From assembly GCA_036852015.1 (NCBI GenBank), contig JAANDG010000323.1:20001-84000 (forward strand): a DNA stretch of 64,000 nucleotides, given 5' to 3'. Of the stretch, positions 1 to 14,100 are shown one piece after another. The notes beneath the pieces are model-generated. The model was not told the origin of the DNA. It ran no database searches and saw only the letters and a list, made by a program, of their open reading frames with translations. The stretch is from Pelodera strongyloides. Taxonomy: Eukaryota; Nematoda; Chromadorea; Rhabditida; Rhabditidae. A program made the translations under genes and the position numbers. Position 1 is the stretch's first letter; each line of letters starts with the position of its first letter.

Positions 1-929
1 TTGACAGTAAAGTACAGTGTTTGAACTTCTCATTATCATTTAGTTTCGACTAACTTTCGCATAATCATTTTGTTTCAGTCAACGCTGTAATCAGTCCCGA
101 AAACTGCAAACTCATTTCTGAATAGACTACGGTAGCTCGAAGAGGATTACGGTTCATGAATAACTTGTCAAAATTAGCATATTATGAAGTGTGGTTTTCA
201 CAGTCATGATTCCGCTGTCATGTAACATTTTTTTTGGTGGCTAGAAAAAAACAAACACGGACACACAGGCAGCATACACGTAGACACACAGACACACGCA
301 CAACATCTGCATGATACAAGCAATTATGAGGAAATAGAGTAAGAAAAGATTCCATTCGGGTTGGAAGAAAACAGCACGATACATATCTTCTTGCTCCAAA
401 CTATAAAATCAGTCCATATTATCGCCCAATGTCTTACAAAAAGCTCACTTCATTTTAAGCACCTGTTGGCGTTGATCCTAGCCTGTTTGCGGCGTAATCT
501 GGGGCTAGGCGATTGCATCAAACATGCGCAAGATATGTGCCAAATTTTTGGCAAACTTTGAAGAACATGCTGGCACCTGTGGACGAAATTATCGCATTGC
601 ATATTTTGTGGGCGATTGTAAACAGTTCAGGTTATATTAATATTAAGGATACATACCAAATAACACAACATATAAGTATAAATACATAGGTATAGGTTTA
701 TAGCACAGCACAATCACACGAACTGGGCTGGCTGGATGCTGCGCCGTTTCCCCAGCTGTCCTACCTTCGCGTAGACGGGGAAACTACTTAATTATCTAAT
801 CGCCAGTCTCGCAACCGATGCTCTCAAGAGTAGTTATTCGCGAGACTTCATTCGAATACCGTAGTCACAACTCAATCCCAAATGTGCTCGTCGTGTAGGC
901 TGGAAAAACCGAAAGTTACGTAGGAAATG

Positions 930-1110
930 GGTAACCCATTTGGATCCGGTTCACTGGGTTTTTTTCGTGGGCCTGCCCGTCTGGTGACCAAATCGTGACC
1001 AAATCGTAACAAAGTTTCATCGAACACCGTCGAACCAGTCACCAGATTATTTTCGGAAAAACCATTCTGTGATGGGCCAACGACGGTTTTTTTGTGGTTT
1101 CGGAAATTAT
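930..1110. repeat. Dispersed repeat family with ACGGTTTTT/CCAACGAC motifs
   Basis: The stretch carries phrases such as 'gtgaccaaatcgtgaccaaa' and 'gccaacgacggttttt' that recur, partly rearranged, near 1650-1760, 2540-2645, 22310-22470 and 40665-40855. It has no coding signature. It is a dispersed non-autonomous repeat of unknown class. Confidence 0.6.
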
Positions 1111-1455
1111 TTCGTTTTCCTGTATGCAAGGTAACTGTAAGAAGTCGCGCACACGAGGAAGTCACTTGATTGAAAAACTCAAATGGTGCGACTAAATTAT
1201 GCGAGCTTAACCACGTAAGCCTCATTTCATGCAAAGAACAACACAGCGAGCTTGGCAAAAACTGCCGGCCCGTTCATACCACAGGCGCACAGAAAGTGAT
1301 ACGTTTCATCTGCTGCATATATCGAAAAACCAATTAACTCCTCCAACTATGGTAGTTTCAGATGGTGATTTTTTGTCACATATAACTCGGTTAATTTCAA
1401 ATTTCTCTAACTGGGGTTTACGCAGAGGTAATTGCAGATCTCATGCTCACAATTT

Positions 1456-1606
1456 TTGAAACGCAACTAGTACACCGGCATCATTATGCAGCTTATGCAA
1501 ATGACCATAAATAAAAAAAAATCGAGTTAAATTCGAGTAAATTAGCATCAATACGTAAGAGTTCAGTTGCCCACGATGCGTTTCAAAAACCGGAAGGTAT
1601 TTCGGT
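1456..1606. mobile_element. Inverted-repeat element (GGTTTTTGAAACGCAT family), diverged copy
   Basis: The left arm contains 'tttgaaacgcaactagtaca' and the right arm 'cgatgcgtttcaaaaacc', with AT-rich DNA between. The same arrangement occurs at 24611-24792, 28772-28952, 31962-32102, 40039-40228, 50879-51060 and 56089-56275. It is a MITE-like non-autonomous element with no ORF. Confidence 0.65.
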
Positions 1607-2814
1607 TTGTTCGAAAGGTTGCCTAATTCATTGCTTTTCAAACTTACAACTGACCTTTACCAAAGATTTGGTGACCAGTCTATGACGACTTTCGATGAAA
1701 CCATGGTCACGACATGGTCTCCAAATGGGCTGTCTTACGAAAAAGTTACCAAATGGTTCTCCTATTCCTATTCCTATGATACAGAAAACTCGCCATTCAT
1801 CCTTTGTTAGCTACACAAGCAAAATACGTGTGCCAATGCATGTAACTTGCACTTTTTTTTTCTAGAAGCCATTGCATGTAGCTCTTGTATTTTTCTTATT
1901 ACAGTAATTTCGGTATGAAAAAAGCCTCTCATGAGCCCATACACCACATGTTTTCCATTATAACATACATAAATCCAGACCCATTTCTTGGGCAACGTTT
2001 TGAATACAAATGTCTCATAAAAAGCGAAAAGCATTGTCCTCTATATAGGACTACGGTAGTCTGGCGCAGTTGTTGTCAGGCAACAGAGATGGATGCACCC
2101 AGCTGCCCTAATAAAACGAACATCAAATGTTGGACATGAAACGATGACAGCACTTATGGTTAGTGCACATGGAACATCTACACCAATTTTCACTGCATTT
2201 AACCTGGAAATTAGAAGGTAAATGTCAATCAAACCGAGGTCAGGAAGACCTATAACGATGAAAAAAAGTTTGCCCTATATTAGCAATGGAAACATTGTAT
2301 AATTACTTATGTATGTTATAAGAGTAAAAATATATAATACAGAAGTAGAGAAAATAAAGGTTCTCAGAAAAACCTGACAATGTGATGTCACGCAGAAAGC
2401 TTTAACATGTTGGTTGGACCACGATATACATAGATGCATTCCGTACAGTTATATTCTCATAGCACAATTTGTATAATTTTCATTTCGTTTATTTATATTA
2501 TATGTATGTTCCACAATATATTTTAGTATCAGTCGACCAAATGGTCACTAACCAGTCATAAAAAAAATTCGGTGAAAACCATTCGAGGACGGGTCAGCGA
2601 CGGCTTTTCTACGGTTTCAACAATTATTCCGTTTTTTTTGGGTGATATATTTTGGCTGTTCGGGAATCTACCTCAAGCCAATGAGCGACGGAGAGCTATT
2701 CGTGACGCAAACATTAGAAAATTCTTATTAGAACTTGCATGGCCCGAAAATGTATTCTAAATGAAAAGGGGCTCTGTCAAATATGGTAATATCTGTCTCT
2801 AACCGTGTTGTTAG

Positions 2815-3115
2815 ATTATGTGAGTCGTAAGCCGTATTGTACCTACTTTGGGAAATTTTCATATGATACGAATTTACTACGTATCCAATGCAATTTTTTG
2901 GTGCCCGTCCGAAGCTTCCGGCACCAAATTAACTATAGGACATTCGTATCATATGCAAATTTCCCAGTGCAGGTACAGTACGGCTTTCTGGTTAGGGGAA
3001 TCGATATCTTTGTTCTAACAGTGTTTCTAAATGGATCAGCAAACAGAAAAGTCAAATTTTGCAAGATTGTCAGATTCGGTGGCAGTAGGTACACGTACAG
3101 TAACATGTAAGCCAC
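2815..3115. repeat. Inverted repeat around 300 bp
   Basis: Left and right halves are partly reverse-complementary: 'cgtattgtacctactttggg' versus 'cagtgcaggtacagtacggc', and 'tttcatatgatacgaat' versus 'attcgtatcatatgcaaatt'. The motif of a roughly TCATATGnnAAAT arm resembles the palindromic element at 35363-35533, so this may be a related, older copy. Confidence 0.5.
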
Positions 3116-3699
3116 ATGACATGAAAAGACCTATTGGGTATGCGAAGATGGCCTTTATACTAGGGTTGCACATGTTCGCAGATCATAGCGGACCCCTTCG
3201 GTGACTGAAGGACCAGATTTGGTGGCTGAATTATGTGTACAGAATCATGCAACAGCAAGATATGCAAAGGGAAATTCGTGGAGTTATTTAGCAATAATGT
3301 AATTGAGAGCTTACCGTAATTGAGAAGGGAAACATACGTTTCTCCTGCTTCACTGATTCAGAACCAAAACGAGGTCATACCCTTGCTCCACATGGTATAG
3401 AATAGGAAGCATTAAAGACGAAGGTTCCCGTACACCGCTGGCAACCTTGCTTCCTTCTGTGCCTGCAAGATTTTAGAGGTGTAGCGTATAACAACGGTGT
3501 TTTTGCAACGTATTTTGGATAACTGTCATAAGCAAAAACCTTGAAATTGTACTTTCTCCCTTGAATAAAGGTGCACGCTCTTGAAGCGTAAAACAAATTT
3601 AAATTTAAATTTAATTTAATAACTGCATTCCCATGCATCATATGTCAATGAGAATGTTCAGCACAAAAAAGCGAGCTCAAATCAGGCACAGCGTTACCA

Positions 3700-3970
3700 T
3701 AACTAATGGCCTAGGGGAGGGACGTAGTGCAGTGGCAAGCGCCTTGCTCACGCCGCCGGTCGTGTCGTTGTTCTGCTTCCGGCCGAAACCCCGACACCCT
3801 TCCAAATGTGTACAAGTTGGTAGCTGAGTAAACAGTGCACTGTTTCTGAGGATTCGGTTGATATAACCCGGTACTCGTTTTAACCAGCCCGACGAAGTTT
3901 CCAAGGCGTTGTAGCGCAGCAGTTAGAGCGCTTGCCTCTAAAGCTAGAGGTCGAGGGTTCGAACTAACGG
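3700..3970 (+). mobile_element. tRNA-derived SINE-like copies (two heads in tandem)
   Basis: Two tRNA-like polymerase III heads lie here. The first, near 3718, reads 'gggacgtagtgcagtggcaa' followed by a tail 'gtacaagttggtagctg'. The second, near 3909, has an A-box-like 'gtagcgcagcagttagagcg' and a B-box-like 'gagggttcgaac'. The tail of the first is shared with 10913-11150. No complete cloverleaf can be drawn, so these are SINE-like copies, not tRNA genes. Confidence 0.6.
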
Positions 3971-5069
3971 CACACGATGTAATGATTTTATTAGTTTTTG
4001 TATGTTTCATTCTCATTGTGTATGGTCGAAAACTTGATGAAAGGGGTTTCGTTGCGGACATCCAAGCCTTCAAACTCTTCTCCTTTATATAAGATATGGC
4101 CTAAAAAACTGAGATCACGACTCACAATTTTTCTAATGGTAAGACGTTTTGTGAAGCCTACGAACACGAGAAACGTATCAAAGAAAATATTACTGATCTT
4201 TTTCAAAATTCAGATTAACCCTTCCAAATTACCCAACTTGGCCAAACCAAACCGGTTGATCAAAACATTTCAGTTTTCTTCGATAAAAATATTCCGATTT
4301 TTATCATAATTTCATTAAATGATTTGGGAAGGAGACATAGTCGTCTGAAGCCCATCATAGGAAGTGTAGCTGGAACTTTGAACGCTAATTTTATGTCTTC
4401 TCGCGTTTATTTGTATGTATTTTGACAGGCAGTAGCATCAAGCCCAAGCCAATGGTAAAAAATATGTATGGCTGGACAGATATGAGAGAGATGACTCGGC
4501 TTCCGAGAAGGTTGGCCACCGGGACCTGAATTTGGGCCATGATATACATATTACCTTGCAACTTTCCCTACCACTGTACCGTTTCCGTGGGTTAATAAAC
4601 AGTATGGTGCCAGGCGGTTGAATCATGTTACCATGTGATAGCGCCACGGGAAATACAGAGCGTTTTCATTGAATCTTTACCGTGGAATCACTCAATTGTG
4701 AACCGCCCCTTACTGTAAATGTTTACATGAAACACATTGAAATGAGCGTTCTATTTTCTTACACGTTTTACAGTATGTACTCTATTTTACCGTATTTATA
4801 TTATTGATTACCCTTTTGAGCGTGTCCTTTTGTGGGCGGGCTCCAGGATTTTTCAGGGGCGGGATCAGAAAAGCATCCGCCCCTGGAGACCAACGTGCAT
4901 AAATACTGTGCTGGAGTAGCAACGGTACGTCTTCGCTTCATCTGCACACGACTGCAAGACAAGGACAACCACCACCGGCACCTACTGCAAGTAAGATTTT
5001 CTTTCATTTCTAAAAACTACTGTACAAATCTTTAGTTACTCTCATTAGAACAAAAGAGCCTAATGTAAG

Positions 5070-5290
5070 AAGGGGGCTACTATAAGGAATACGTGGGTAC
5101 TGTAAGAACTAAGGATTTAGTGTAAGAAATAAGGACCACTGTAAGAACTAAGGGGTACTGAAATAACTAGGGATACTACATAATTACTAGGGGGGTACTG
5201 TCCGAAATGCCCAAAGGGGCTACTGAAATAAATAAACGGGTTATTGTAAGAAATAAAGGGTTAATATAAGACAAAGGGTACTGTATAGAG
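5070..5290 (+). repeat. Degenerate short tandem repeat
   Basis: The phrase 'tactgtaagaactaagg' recurs in varied forms (gtaagaaataagg, gtaagaactaagggg, ctgaaataactaggg) about ten times with a period of roughly 20-30 bases. It looks like an eroded minisatellite. I see no gene in it. Confidence 0.6.
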
Positions 5291-8131
5291 GAAAGAAATA
5301 TGTTATTTAGTGATATCAAGAAGTCTTTTTTAGACTGACTGATTAACAGTTTGCTTTCACCGTTCTAAATAAAAAAGTAGCATGATCTCGCTGAAATGTC
5401 TATCTATCTAGGTGACCCAATTCTGAGAAAGAATGAAAATGCTCTTCCTCAATGGAGGGAAGGACCCATCGCTGTTCGTTCTGCTTCTTATGAATATGAT
5501 GCTAGCAGGTGAAAAATATTGCCGGATTCTCTAAGCTTAGCTATCTGCAAGAACCCGACAGAGAAACAGAGTGAGAGAGTGGTAGAATGAGAGGAACTAA
5601 CTCCGGTAACAAAACAACGACAACAGTTCTAATGTGGCAGAGTCATAAGAACTTCTGTTCAAAGTTCAAACCGAACATCGTTAAACGGATCGACTTCGAC
5701 TCGCGTCTGGTTTTCGATGATTCCATGAAAATAAGCGTTATTTGAAAGTGTCGTAATGCACTTTGCTGACGTTAATACTGATAGAGAACTGCTCCGTGAT
5801 GTTCAGTGTTGTCAAGTTTTCGGTTAAAGTTGAAGACAAGTGACCTTGGAGATTTTCGACATCAATGTTGTTCCATGTTTGCAGTTCAATTCCGGGTTGT
5901 AGCAGTTTTAGAGTAGAAGGTAGAAGAAACAAAATGTCTTTTGAGTATTCCAACACGTTCGTCAAAACAATGCCAACCCCCAAAACAACCCATATAGTGT
6001 TGTACACAAGGGGGGGGCAGTTTTTGGCGTATACTTTTCACATAAACAGCTTCCAAGATCTTCGATTCATGCATCTGAGTGGAGCAAGTGGGGTAGATGG
6101 GCAATTCGCGGCGGCCAGGCATGTGTAGAGCCGGAAGTACCGGAAGTAAATACCAAACATCCTCATCGACAGAATTCATAAGCGCGCTCCCAGTTCAACA
6201 TTTCTTCAAGGCTTGGGGACCCCGATGAGGAGCACGCAGTAGCAAAAGTTGCCGGAGTTTCGTCTGCTCTTCTATGCTCGGAGGTCAGCCAAGAGAATTC
6301 ATGGGCGATTCGGTCGTTGACATGTCGACTTGGTGTGTTTGGGCGGCTTGTCGAAAAGATCTGCGGAAATAATCGTCCTCGCTTAGTCGCATTGCATTGT
6401 AGTAGGTGGTGGGTGCTGCAGCACTACGTGTCCAAACATTCTGCAAAATACACGGCGAGCTTCCAAGTATCACCAGACACGGCTGACTATGGTCGCATGT
6501 GGGATCGTATCGCTCGTCACCGTCTATTTTATGGATGTTTGTGCATCCGAGACGGAGAAGAATTTCGATTAACTTGCTTAGTTGCTCGCCACTGATGTTT
6601 CCTACATCGTTACTGTCTTAGCTCTTAGCGTCGGTTTCCACTAGTGTGGACGAAACAATTAAAAAATGACTCCCCGGCAAGGTCGGGCCCACGGATAAAA
6701 AGTTCATTGAATGTTTGATAGTTCGGAAACGCATTCCTAACACCAAGGACCCGCATAGGTACTCCCCCCACAAGCTGTTCGACCAGTTACAGAAGTCTTA
6801 ATTTCGTACACACGTCATCGTGTGCACGAAATTAAATTGACCATCTTTGGCACTGTTTGTTCTTTCGTTGAGGCGAAGATCGCACGGTGTCATGATCCTG
6901 AAGGAAGTAAAAGATTTTTTTTTTAAACACAAACCCCACCGAAGTTGGTAGGGGATCGATTGAGATAATGACGATTGAGATTTCATACCTTAGGTTACCC
7001 AGATTGCGAGCCCTGGGAGGTCGGGTGTTGTCGCCCATATTAACGGAACGAGCTATGAAGTAAAATATGATATTTTTCAGCATATGGACAGACAAGCTGT
7101 CCAAGATGCTACTTAAACACGACTTCAAAGGAACCGTGCGATAAATTACTCGAGAACGAAGCTATGCTGCCAATGACTCTCGCGCTCACCTATCCAACAA
7201 CGACTGACACTGATACTGTAGGCCAATATGCATTTATATTATAGGATTACTTAATTCAGTTTTGTGCATGCTTATGGTTAAAATCTTTGGGTCCAAGGGG
7301 CTGCGATACCATTTGCAAAGCATTCGCATAGCGCGTCAATAATAAGATTCAGTGCGACAGCAGGCTCTGAAATAATTTATGTTTTTACGCTACGTACACT
7401 GAAATGTATTTCACCAGACGGCAATAGCCGCGTGAGGCTATTTTCAAATACCACGCAGGCGATAATTTACAGCATACTTATAGGAAACGCCTGCAATGTA
7501 TCTTCCAAATCTCATGTAAGAAGGATCGATTTATTTTTATTTTTGCCGTAGAAAAATAAACGGTGGAGCTCTTTGGCTTGCTCTACTCTGACATTGAGGC
7601 ACGCAGTGCGTTTTTGCATGGGAGCACTGCGCGAAAAGGTCTGCGGGAAAGCCTGCAGCCAAATGGTGCGGCTCGCCAAAGCGCACAGCCAAATGGTGCG
7701 GCTCTGCGCGGCAAACGTATAAGACGAGGCGCCGAACCTCCTTTTGTACCCTTTATACATATATATACCCTATTCGGAGAATATTCCGTATTAGAAAAAA
7801 AAACGCCCAACAAAGCTCCTTCATTATGTGCCTAGTAATATTGTTGTGGTTCATTTATTAAATCACAATTTTTGAGGAGAAACCGACTACACCCATTCCG
7901 ATACATCGCACAATTACTTCTGATACTCCGATTCCGTCCTCGAAGGATGGTAACATATATGCACATATTTAAAGCTCCTTTCCATGTATATTTATCTGGC
8001 GAGAACTACATACTTAGTCCATGCGTAAAATGTATAATCTACTACAGTTGCGTTATTGATCAAGCTGTAATGCAACAAAATTACCAGTAATCTTGCCCAT
8101 CACTATGATAGTTAAAGATACCTTTTTGAAG

Positions 8132-11100
8132 AGAACTACAACCCCTTCGTCAGCTGGAAAGTGTGGACCAAGAAGGACCTATCCATGCCGTCCAGTGTCT
8201 GGCTTCAACACACGGTTCGTAATATGCACTTTATGTCAGGATGCGGATTATCCTTTAGGTTATGAGTACATAGCAAATGAATACACTAAATTGAGCAAAT
8301 TTGGATAACTAGCGCTGATTGGAAAATGTTTACTTGCAAGAACGGCAATAACGGCATGCCGCATGCGTTTACTTTATGCGTTCGAAAAAGAGGATGTGTG
8401 GAAATGAAGTTGAAAAACATTTGTTAATTTTATTCCTGTAAATAACTGCGTCCGTTTTATTCAGGTCTTTTTGTTTTTTGTTTACGTAATGCATGAAAAC
8501 TAATATTATGTATTAAAAAACTGTTAAGCAATGAAATCGTTTTTTAAAGACCAGCAGTCTGCTGTCATTTCGCCAGCACATACCGTGGAACCAATATCTG
8601 AACTACATTCTACTGCGCCAACCGACGTCCTTACAACTGCTTCTACCGCGGGTCAACATCCTACCATTGAATTGGACCGCTCCACTTCGACAATTACTGA
8701 AGGACAGAAATATTCGTCGACTACTTCGTCTGCTCCTACGCCGTCTGAAAGTGTTGGAACAAAAATGACTTCTGAAACTGCAACCCCGTCGCTAACGGAG
8801 AAAACTCCGGAGAAAACACTTAAGCCAACTGTAACTGCGGAAGAATCAGTGGTATACGATGTGACTTCGTCGGTAAAAGGACACTCCACAGTTCAGTCTG
8901 TTGGTATCGTAATAACTTCTGGTACCGCAACAGGATTGGCCGAAAAGGAAACGACCCACGTTCCTGATGTGACGATAAAGTTTGAAACTGCAAAAACTTC
9001 TTCGGAAACCTCCTTCGAGACGACTTCAATTGAAACCACTCCTTCAAAGACGGCGACCGTGCCCTCATCTACCGCAACGAGCAAGGGAATGCCCTCTAGA
9101 ATGACAGTAAGCTACATATCTTTGGTGTTCCAAGTAAATAACAATATCTTAAAAAAGTTTTATGTTTCAACAATATGAACAAGTTGATGTCGCTTATACG
9201 GGTCACGTTTTATTTAGTTTAGCACATATGTGTATGTGCAATGAATAGTGTGAACTGTCAACATCCATTACTGATTCCTCTTATTTAGGAAACAACAGTC
9301 TTGACTGATGCGATTCAAAAACATATGGAAACTACAAAACAAACCTCACCGACGACCACCGGCAAGATGTCTTCTGTTGAGACCGATTCCCCTTCTTCGG
9401 CTACAACTTCTGTCCAGGACAAAAGGACAACTATGGAAAAGAAACTTGATAGTTCTGCAGGCCTATCCGTCGAGCACCGCAACTCAGGGAAGCAGATCTG
9501 CATCACGAACAGTCGACCATTCTTCAACAAGTGCACATGATATTGCGCTTTCTTCGCACGCCGCGACGGTAACAAGTGATGGCTCCCCCAGTTCAAATGT
9601 AACGTCAACGACTACCGAGGCCACTGTCGGCATAGAAGTGTCTTCTGCGTCACAGCTAGAAGGGCAGACAACAAAGGTTACAGAAACGAGACTGACTTCA
9701 AGCGCCGGCGCAGAACATCTTGCGACTGAGAATATTGAGAAGACCCAAATCACTGAACTTCCAGAACCAACCGAGACAAGTTCACCGAAACTTGATGAAA
9801 CCTCTGCTCAGCAGACTCAATCCGAAAAGCTCGTGACAAGGTCCAGTGCTGATTCGACAAAGCCCACGGAAAGCGCCATGGAATTCGAAAAAGGTTCCAC
9901 TATGGTAGCCGGGCCCCTATATAGCTCACATACAAGCTCAACAGAAATGACAACGAAGGAAACTGATCAACGGACAGAGACGCCGTCTCCACCGACCTCT
10001 TCAAGGACAAGCCAACAAACTGATCACTCCTCAGCTTCAACAGGCGCACGCCCTCTCACTTCTGGATCTTACCAGCGGACAGCCGATAGAACCACTGCGG
10101 AAATGTTCTCAAAATCCGTTGAATCAGCCATGCCGAAAAGCACTCCAGCCCCAAAAGTGAGCAAAAAGCCCATTATATCGAAGTTGCCCAAGCAAACAAC
10201 AGTTGCAAACTACGTGACCACCACGAAATCGCCAGTCTTACTGTTGGAGACGACCCAGGACCGTTCCCTGACAACCCATGTTCCCGATTCCGTAAGTTTT
10301 ACACATTTCTTTAACGGAATGTTTGAACTGCTTATAAGCTGCTTAGTCACAGCAAGATTCCAGTATTTTTTGACCTCGTGATGTCGGGAAACTATGTTTC
10401 AGTTACACAAATATTCAATTCAGGTGACATTCGTCAACATCTTCAAGACCGCCGCCACCACAGAAAGTTTGTTTTTGGTAATATCAGATATCGTGGTTTG
10501 ATCCTAAATGCCCAAAATATGACTCCTTTAACATAAGCGATATATGCGACAGCGGATGTTACGAAAACGTTATGTGGCGCGCATACACAAAGAAGTGGAA
10601 GTAATTTTTGGCATACTAGTATGTAAGTCAAATCGAGCCTAGTTTGAAGACTCACAAAAAGAAACACAAAAAAACCCTTGAATACTGTTTGCATTACAGG
10701 CACTCCTGGGTACTGTGGCCAATCGTGTCCCGATCAGTTCTGGGATTCGGGAGATATGTGCTACCTGCTTGTTCCCCGTCCACAGTCCGTCTCGTATATC
10801 CGTGCGATCAGTTACTGCCAGGTTTGTTCCGCGAACGAGTCGACGACAGTCTTTTACTACCTTATGCAGCATACATAGAGCAATATGCGGTGTTCGTTTC
10901 TTAGCGTCTTAACTTGCATGGCGCAGTCTCCACTGCACCGGTCGCTGGTTCGAGTCCGGCCCGGAACCCCTTCACCCCATTAAAGGTGTAAAAGTTGGTA
11001 GCTGGGTAAAACCGGCGGAGATAAATCGGCTTCCCGAAAAAATTGGCTTCCGGGAAGTTTAAAGGCCAGTTCGTTCGGCTTCAGAAGTGAACCGGACCCC

Positions 11101-14100
11101 GATGCACCGTTTCCGCGGATTCGGTTGATATAACCCGATACTCTTTATCTTTGTATCTTTATCTTAATCTTGCATAACTCTAATCATCTTGTTCCTACAA
11201 AAAATCACATCAACCCACTAACTTTGGCGCAAATGAAATCAAGGAATCGATGGAAAAAAGCAGCCTAAGGTAAATTTGATAATTCAGACCCTGAGTGACA
11301 AGACCGATATGGCTTGGGCGAGAGACTACGTCAATGCCACGTTGAATGAGCAATTCACGAACATGTTGTGAGTTTCTTCTAACTTGTAACCGATGTTTTG
11401 CGTAATGCAACCGACGTTTGACGAGTTATGAAACATCACTTTTTTTGACGAGTTATGGAACATGCACATTTTCCAGGAATGAAGCCGGAATCACTTCACT
11501 ACTGGTCTACTACAACGAAAAGGGTTCCAAGCAATTCCGTGCAAATAAGAAGGTCGTTGCTCTCTTTCAACCATATTTTCATCATTTTTGGTTTTACTAA
11601 TAGTGTAATATATCATACTAACATCAACGATCTCTCCATGGGGGAAGTCCGCCGTTAAAATCACGTGCAGAGCCTTTAGGGCACTCCGAAAAGCCCTGCA
11701 TGTGTTTTAAAAGCTCGGTGCGTGCCTACCGCACTATATTTATTATACTAACGTACATGTGGTAGTAAACACACTTTATCTGTTTCACAGAGAGAAATGA
11801 CGATACTTATCCAAAAGCCTTCTAGATTAATGCCACGAGTCTTTCCGAAATCGACACGAAATACTACGGGATTCTGGACTTCGACGACATCATCAACAAT
11901 CAGATCATAAACCAAAAATCCGACTACGTCAGGAACGACGTCTCTGCCTTCTGCAGAACACCACGTGGGTTGCTAGTAGTGCATGAATAAGAGAGTAGGG
12001 CTCAGGTTTTCATCTAACATTGAAATAAACTATGTGTGTCTATGTGTGTGTGTGTGTGCGTGTGTGTGTGTGTGTATGCGTGTGTGCATCATGAATGGCG
12101 AAGCTTCCATTAGGAAGGCTTACACATTATGACCGCCTAACTCCAGGATACTGCCAGAAGAACCGCTGCGCCTTCTCCGACTTTGTCGACGCCGGAATGG
12201 CTAAAATTGTTGGACTGCCCAACGGAGTGGAGTTCCTGCAAGGTATACTATAGCTTTAGAATATTATCACTCTGGTGTCGGTGCGTTTGCGTTGCGATTG
12301 TCTGTAAGGAGATAGTAATATACGTACGTAGATTTTAATTATTCAGAAGGAGACCAAGTTGTTCTCCCATGCATCCAGAACGACAAAGCTCAGACGGTCA
12401 GAACTCGATGTTCGTCATACGGAACCTGGGTCCCGCACCCGAGCCTGCTGAACTGCGACCCGCCCGGTTTGCTACTTTAAATAATAATAATAATAATTTA
12501 TTACACCACAAAGGTGCGCACAAACATACATAATTAAGACAATACAGTTAAGACAGAAAAACGGGAATAAGGGACATACGGTACATGTGTAAAGGTAAGC
12601 GGAAATGCTGGGGCATCGAACAAAGGTAGTTAGCCGAGCACTGTAAACCCGGCAGCTGGACACTATCGCCACTAACACACATAAGCGTGCACAGACCCAG
12701 GGTTACGTCAGTGGCTAAATTCAGCGAACGACCTAGGCGCAATACTTGCATTTATAACTGTGACACGTGTGAAAGTGAATTGACTGTGCGATCCAATTTG
12801 CTACACAATGGGTTTAACTGGCATAGGCATTAAGTGGAAGTGTGTTCGCCCAGAAGCAATCCATAAGACACACATAAATTGTTCGGGTAAATCGAATAGA
12901 TGTATAAACCAGCCAAGTGGAATAGTAATGGTTAATATACCAGATAATTTACTTTGTGTTGTGTTCGGTACCCCACCCGGTTCGGTAGCATCCAACAAGA
13001 AGTCGATAGTTGTAGGACCGACTAACTTAACATATAATAAATCAATATGTTCAGTTGAGACAATAATTTCGAGGAAACATTTGTAATCTCCAAAGTGCTA
13101 TATTTTGTGGAAATTAAACATTTTAGCGCATCCGATTGAGGAAGAAGAACTGGAGTTGGAAGGAAACCCGAAGCTGCAGACCTCATGTTCTGCGTAAGAT
13201 ATTTTCCATCTGATCAATCTTGTAAAATAACTTTATTCGGATATAAATAAGAAGAGAATGTAGGTACTTGAAAATCCAGCATCCATCTTTTTGAATTATA
13301 GTTGCTACAAATGGGGAACGGACAAATGTGTGCGCCAAGATAATGGACTCTTCCAATGTGTGTGCAAGCCCGGATGGACAGTTAGTTTTTATTTTCTGAA
13401 AACTGAACTTCCAGGAGGCATCTAGAATTAAGATGGAGTCGTCGAGCATAAAATATAAAGTTAATATAGTAGTGATATACTTGCTATCACAGAGGTTCAA
13501 ATGTTGGAAATCACCCAACATGTGCGCAAACGTCACCACGGAATGTGGCGCAGGAAAGTGCCGAAGCCTCGTCGACATGTATGAGTAAGTAATTTCTAAC
13601 TCGCACATCACGGCGTACTTTCGGTGCGCAGTCACCGTTGAGCTTATATATGTTTTCCATAATGTAATTGTCACCTGCTAAAATGAAGTTTTCTCACATT
13701 TATGTTTGGCGGTGCAGATACTTGCCTTGCTGGTGCCCTTGTTGCTTTGCCTCTAGTAAAGCTAATATATTAAAGCTGCGTGTGCCCAGTCACCTTCTTT
13801 GGCGATAAGTGCCAATACAATAAAACATCCATGACCCTCTTCGGAAAGAACAACACGGTAGGTTTTCTTTTTGTTGTCCGTGCCATTCAACCACACTAGT
13901 TCTGAACACATGTGGTCCTGCTCAGTACTCTACCTCTCTATCTCCCTCTCATTCTAAGAATGCGTATCGCCTTCTCATGAAAATATCTTAGGTTGCCTAC
14001 GTGTCCTGGGGCACGATGGGCCAGATCACCATGACCACCACCAACATCCTGCTCCTGATCGCCAAACTCTGCGGAAAGTTCACCCTCATCGATGATCCCG

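Larger units (their letters stand above)
1..8130. other. Gene-poor repeat-rich stretch
   Basis: I see no chain of exons with matching splice phases here. The open frames are short and mostly overlap one another on both strands. Identifiable content is listed separately: dispersed repeats near 930-1110 and 2540-2645, an inverted-repeat element at 1456-1606, an inverted repeat at 2815-3115, SINE-like copies at 3700-3970 and a degenerate repeat at 5070-5290. The first 880 bases and 6600-8100 hold nothing I can name. Confidence 0.6.

Noticed and set aside
5738..6179. Two overlapping minus-strand frames with a hydrophobic stretch and N-glycosylation-like sites
   Set aside because: They meet at a run of eight C residues and neither has a proper start with splice sites; a decayed gene is possible but not supportable.
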